A stretch of DNA of 36,856 nt from Bacteroidia bacterium (GTDB lineage: Bacteria > Bacteroidota > Bacteroidia > J057 > JANWXU01), in the NCBI GenBank assembly GCA_025057395.1, contig JANWXU010000030.1, forward strand, positions 1 to 36,856, given 5' to 3'. Positions 34,739-36,856 of this stretch are shown here, one piece after another. The position numbers and the translations under genes were made by a program. The first letter of the stretch is position 1, and each line of letters begins with the position of its first letter. Below the pieces are notes generated by a model, which worked only from the letters and a program-made list of their open reading frames with translations, was not told the DNA's origin and did no database searches.

Positions 34739-35503
34739 TTATCTCCTATAATCATATCCTAGTATTTTAAAGCTTTTAGGGATAGTAAACTCTTCTTTTT
34801 TAAAGTTTTTTCTTTGAATTCGAGTTGCTACGATTTCGATTTTTCGCTCTGAATTTTTTCTTATTGTCTTTAACGGAATACATCCATTGAGTCCTTTGGT
34901 TAAAAAGGCAGCTCTAGCTGTGGTATGAGGAGGGAAAAAAGATAGGTCTACTCGGTATTTGGGAGAAATGTAAAAGATAATTTCTTCACCATTTCTTTTT
35001 TTAGCTTTGTAGCCGTAGCACATCACATTTAAAATTTTAATAGAGTCTCCCAAGGGCACTGCGGTAGGTATTTCATCATCGTCTACCTTATAAGATTCAT
35101 TTCTAAAAACACGCTTATTTGCAGCATCTACAATGTACATATGGTTAGAGTCTGAAAGGAAGATTCTGGTAGTAGGAAAAACTTGCCTAATTTTCGGTGG
35201 GATAGGGTTATAAGGATCAAAAAAATTTGAATGGTCTTCTAACCCTACGTTATCTCCATAAAGCTGCACAATAAAGTCGCCCTCGCGAATAATCAGGGTC
35301 ATATATCGGATATCATTCAATACTGCCAAGTCTTCAGCTATTTCACCCTCTACTTTAAATTCATAGTCAATGAATCCACAAAACGCTGGCTCCTTGGAGG
35401 GAATATTACTTATAGCCTCCCCTGTTTGAGCATATCCTTTTTGGAAAATTTGAACTAATACAACTAGTATAACCAACGGTGTAATTATGAATTTTTTAAT
35501 CAT
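34739..35503 (-). CDS. Secreted protein, GLPGLI/DUF4412-like
   Basis: 254 residues. Signal peptide: FIITPLVILVVLVQIFQKGYAQ (shown in part), ending near residue 26. The mature part opens with CGFIDYEFKVEGE and closes with a strand-rich stretch IEIVATRIQRKNFKKEEFTIPKSF, the pattern of DUF4412/GLPGLI-type periplasmic proteins, in which a late (F/Y)xIPxx(Y/F)K-like element ends a LolA-like fold. Cysteines at CGF, MCYGY and NGCIPL may form a disulfide. The function is unknown. Its start lies inside the histone-deacetylase-like gene (8-base overlap), so the two are co-translated. Confidence 0.6.
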   Translation of the reverse strand: MIKKFIITPLVILVVLVQIFQKGYAQTGEAISNIPSKEPAFCGFIDYEFKVEGEIAEDLAVLNDIRYMTLIIREGDFIVQLYGDNVGLEDHSNFFDPYNPIPPKIRQVFPTTRIFLSDSNHMYIVDAANKRVFRNESYKVDDDEIPTAVPLGDSIKILNVMCYGYKAKKRNGEEIIFYISPKYRVDLSFFPPHTTARAAFLTKGLNGCIPLKTIRKNSERKIEIVATRIQRKNFKKEEFTIPKSFKILGYDYRR

Positions 35504-36398
35504 ATAAATTTTTGATTACTTTAATTGTATTGGTATGTGCATTAATGATATCTGCGTAATGGTTAGAATAACCACCCCCCATTACAACAACTATAGGTAT
35601 TTGCAAAGACTGAGCCAATTCTAACACAAGCTCATCTCTTTTTTTACATCCTTCTAGGGTCAAATTTAATTTTCCTAATCGGTCGGTAGCAAGTACATCG
35701 ACTCCCGCTATGTAATATATAATATCAGGTTGAAATTGGGTTATTACCGAGGGTAAAGTAGACTTTAAAATTGAAAGATAGTTTTCATCCCCTGTGCCCG
35801 TGGGAAGAGAGATGTCTAAGTCGGATCTTTCTTTTGCAAAAGGATAGTTCTCATGAGCATGCATTGAAAAAGTGAAAACTGCCGTGTGGTCTTCAAAAAT
35901 TTTTGCTGTTCCATTACCTTGATGTACGTCTAAGTCGATAACTAGTCCCTTACAAATTTTTTTTTGTTGTATTAAATAGTTAAGACTGATAGCAACATCA
36001 TTTAATATGCAAAACCCCTCGGCTCTATCTTTATACGCATGATGGGTACCCCCTGCAAGGCTAACTCCAATTCCTTCTGTTAGCGCATATAAAGAACTCC
36101 AAAATGTTCCACTTGCAGAAGCAATACTACGCCTTACTAAGGCTATAGATTGTGGAAATCCAAGTCTTCTCTCTTCTTGTATACTTAGCCTAAGATTCTT
36201 TACTCTTGCCCAGTATTCCTCATCATGAGTTATGAGAATAATTTCTTCTTTGATAAATTCTGGAATGTATAGCTGTTGGGGCTCTAAAATACCTTGATAT
36301 AAAAGCTGTTCCCGCAAAAGCTCGTACTTTTGCATCGGGAAGCGGTGCTTAAATGGCAACGGTACCTGATAAGTATCAGAATACGATACCCTTAACAT
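35496..36398 (-). CDS. Histone deacetylase family protein (class IV-like)
   Basis: 300 residues, single domain. Zinc ligands are seen in IDLDVHQGNGT (D157, H159) and AGVDVLATDRLGKL (D234). The catalytic histidine pair is in GGTHHAY (H119, H120) and the transition-state tyrosine in GGGYSNHY (Y277). The N-terminal PLPFKHRFPMQKYELL is typical of the class IV (HDAC11-like) bacterial group. In bacteria these enzymes deacylate proteins, polyamines or acetoin-pathway substrates. The target is unknown. It overlaps the secreted-protein gene by 8 bases, and begins 26 bases after the 5S rRNA terminator, so it could receive read-through from the rRNA unit. Confidence 0.88.
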   Translation of the reverse strand: MLRVSYSDTYQVPLPFKHRFPMQKYELLREQLLYQGILEPQQLYIPEFIKEEIILITHDEEYWARVKNLRLSIQEERRLGFPQSIALVRRSIASASGTFWSSLYALTEGIGVSLAGGTHHAYKDRAEGFCILNDVAISLNYLIQQKKICKGLVIDLDVHQGNGTAKIFEDHTAVFTFSMHAHENYPFAKERSDLDISLPTGTGDENYLSILKSTLPSVITQFQPDIIYYIAGVDVLATDRLGKLNLTLEGCKKRDELVLELAQSLQIPIVVVMGGGYSNHYADIINAHTNTIKVIKNLYD

Positions 36399-36423
36399 CT
36401 TCTTTAAGATTCTATTTAACTAT

Positions 36424-36453
36424 AAAAAAAGCCCTTTCTTTGAGAAAGGGCTT
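36424..36453 (-). terminator. Rho-independent terminator after the 5S rRNA gene
   Basis: An 11-bp perfect stem (AAGCCCTTTCT at 36429-36439 with AGAAAGGGCTT at 36443-36453) has a 3-base loop, and the minus-strand RNA continues with a run of U (A-run at 36424-36430). It sits 7 bases past the 5S 3' end and is the clearest terminator in the window. Confidence 0.9.
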
Positions 36454-36459
36454 AATAAA

Positions 36460-36570
36460 TTCGGCGGCGACCTACTTTCCCACGTGTTACCGCAGTATCA
36501 TCGGCGTCTGATGACTTAACTTCTCTGTTCGGAATGGATAGAGGTGCACCCATCAGCTTTAGCCACCTAA
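36460..36570 (-). rRNA. rrf: 5S ribosomal RNA
   Basis: About 110 bases on the minus strand. The conserved core CCATTCCGAACAGAGAAGTT and the downstream GCGGTAACACGTGGGAAAGT are 5S hallmarks, and the terminal stem pairs GGTGGC (36567-36562) with GCCGCC (36468-36463), one G-U. The length and AGTAGGTCGCCGCC end match Bacteroidota 5S. Exact ends are uncertain by a few bases. No 23S 3' end is seen in the 286 bases upstream, so this is either a long spacer or an unlinked 5S. Confidence 0.93.
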
Positions 36571-36856
36571 CTCTTCTCTATTTTTCTCCCCACCTTCTCT
36601 CACTTTCCTCTTCTTACTTTTCTTTCCTCTTTTTTACTTTTTTACTTTATTTCCCTTTTGCTTATCTTTTACTCATTTTTTATTTCTTCTTTTCTTGATT
36701 TTTGGTGCTTGATCTTTTGTTGGGTTGCGTTGTGTTGTTGTTTCTTTTTTTCTTGTCAATTTTGTTTTTTTTTTTTTAATTTTTTTATATGGTAAGTGAG
36801 GGGGTAATAGAATAAACTATTCGAATAAAAATTAAATAAAATTATGGTAAATAATA
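36571..36856 (-). other. Purine-rich 5S leader/spacer, edge of window
   Basis: From 36571 to about 36770 the plus strand is almost all C and T, so the minus-strand RNA running into 5S is A/G-rich with very few U, then an A-run (36766-36778 region) follows upstream. No ORF, tRNA or 23S sequence is recognised. A perfect 10-base palindrome TATTCGAATA lies at ~36818-36827. Confidence 0.6.

Noticed and set aside
36640-36770. Poly-pyrimidine tract read as a phase-variable repeat or an origin
   Set aside because: There is no fixed repeat unit, and the tract is explained more simply as the purine-rich spacer leading into 5S rRNA.
1-36856. Mobile elements, CRISPR arrays or toxin-antitoxin pairs
   Set aside because: I found no transposase, integrase, repeated spacer pattern or small paired ORFs; the AlbA_2 gene alone is not evidence of a defence island.

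Overview
The window is an AT-rich chromosomal stretch of a Bacteroidota bacterium, most likely a Cytophagales-type one. Several things point there: two proteins ending in type IX secretion (T9SS) sorting domains, a DUF4476 protein, an OstA-like outer-membrane assembly protein, recurrent TAnnTTTG (-7 type) promoter elements, and a general lack of Shine-Dalgarno-like sequences before starts. The gene set implies a rod-shaped (RodA) aerobe with a respiratory complex I (NuoM, NuoN), 2-oxoacid dehydrogenase enzymes, CoA-transferase and amino-acid catabolism, and an outer membrane. I see no insertion sequence, prophage, CRISPR array, tRNA or toxin-antitoxin pair. It reads as core genome.

Layout. 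1-2.4 kb: the end of a TetR-type regulator, an ABC1/AarF kinase-like protein and a convergent Nfu-type Fe-S carrier. 2.8-5.5 kb: a periplasmic TPR protein, a secreted alpha/beta hydrolase with a PETase/cutinase-like triad and a T9SS tail, and a convergent DUF4476 protein. 5.8-8.5 kb: pyruvate dehydrogenase E1 alpha, then (minus strand) RbfA and a LolC/E-type permease. 8.6-12.2 kb (minus): a family 2 glycosyltransferase, a methyltransferase and a large T9SS cargo protein. 12.3-18 kb (minus): an E2 acyltransferase and a purQ-nuoM-nuoN run. 18.2-22.5 kb: an AlbA_2 protein, the OstA-like protein, a second glycosyltransferase and an unrecognised helical protein. 22.6-25.5 kb (minus): a coiled-coil membrane protein, rodA and trmB.

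25.7-34.5 kb (plus): scoA-scoB, a two-domain universal stress protein, two tandem receiver-GAF-SpoIIE phosphatase paralogues, a class III aminotransferase, a DCC-family protein and a fatty acid desaturase. 34.7-36.4 kb (minus): a histone-deacetylase-family enzyme overlapping a secreted protein. The right edge holds a 5S rRNA on the minus strand with a strong terminator, preceded by a spacer that is almost free of U in the RNA.

Most genes are housekeeping. The points most worth a second look are the phosphatase pair, in which the second copy has lost a metal-binding aspartate and looks like a pseudophosphatase; the secreted PETase-like hydrolase; the purQ-nuoM-nuoN arrangement and enlarged NuoM loop; the hairpin leader of the E2 gene; and the purine-rich 5S leader. 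I did not find a convincing wholly new multi-gene system.
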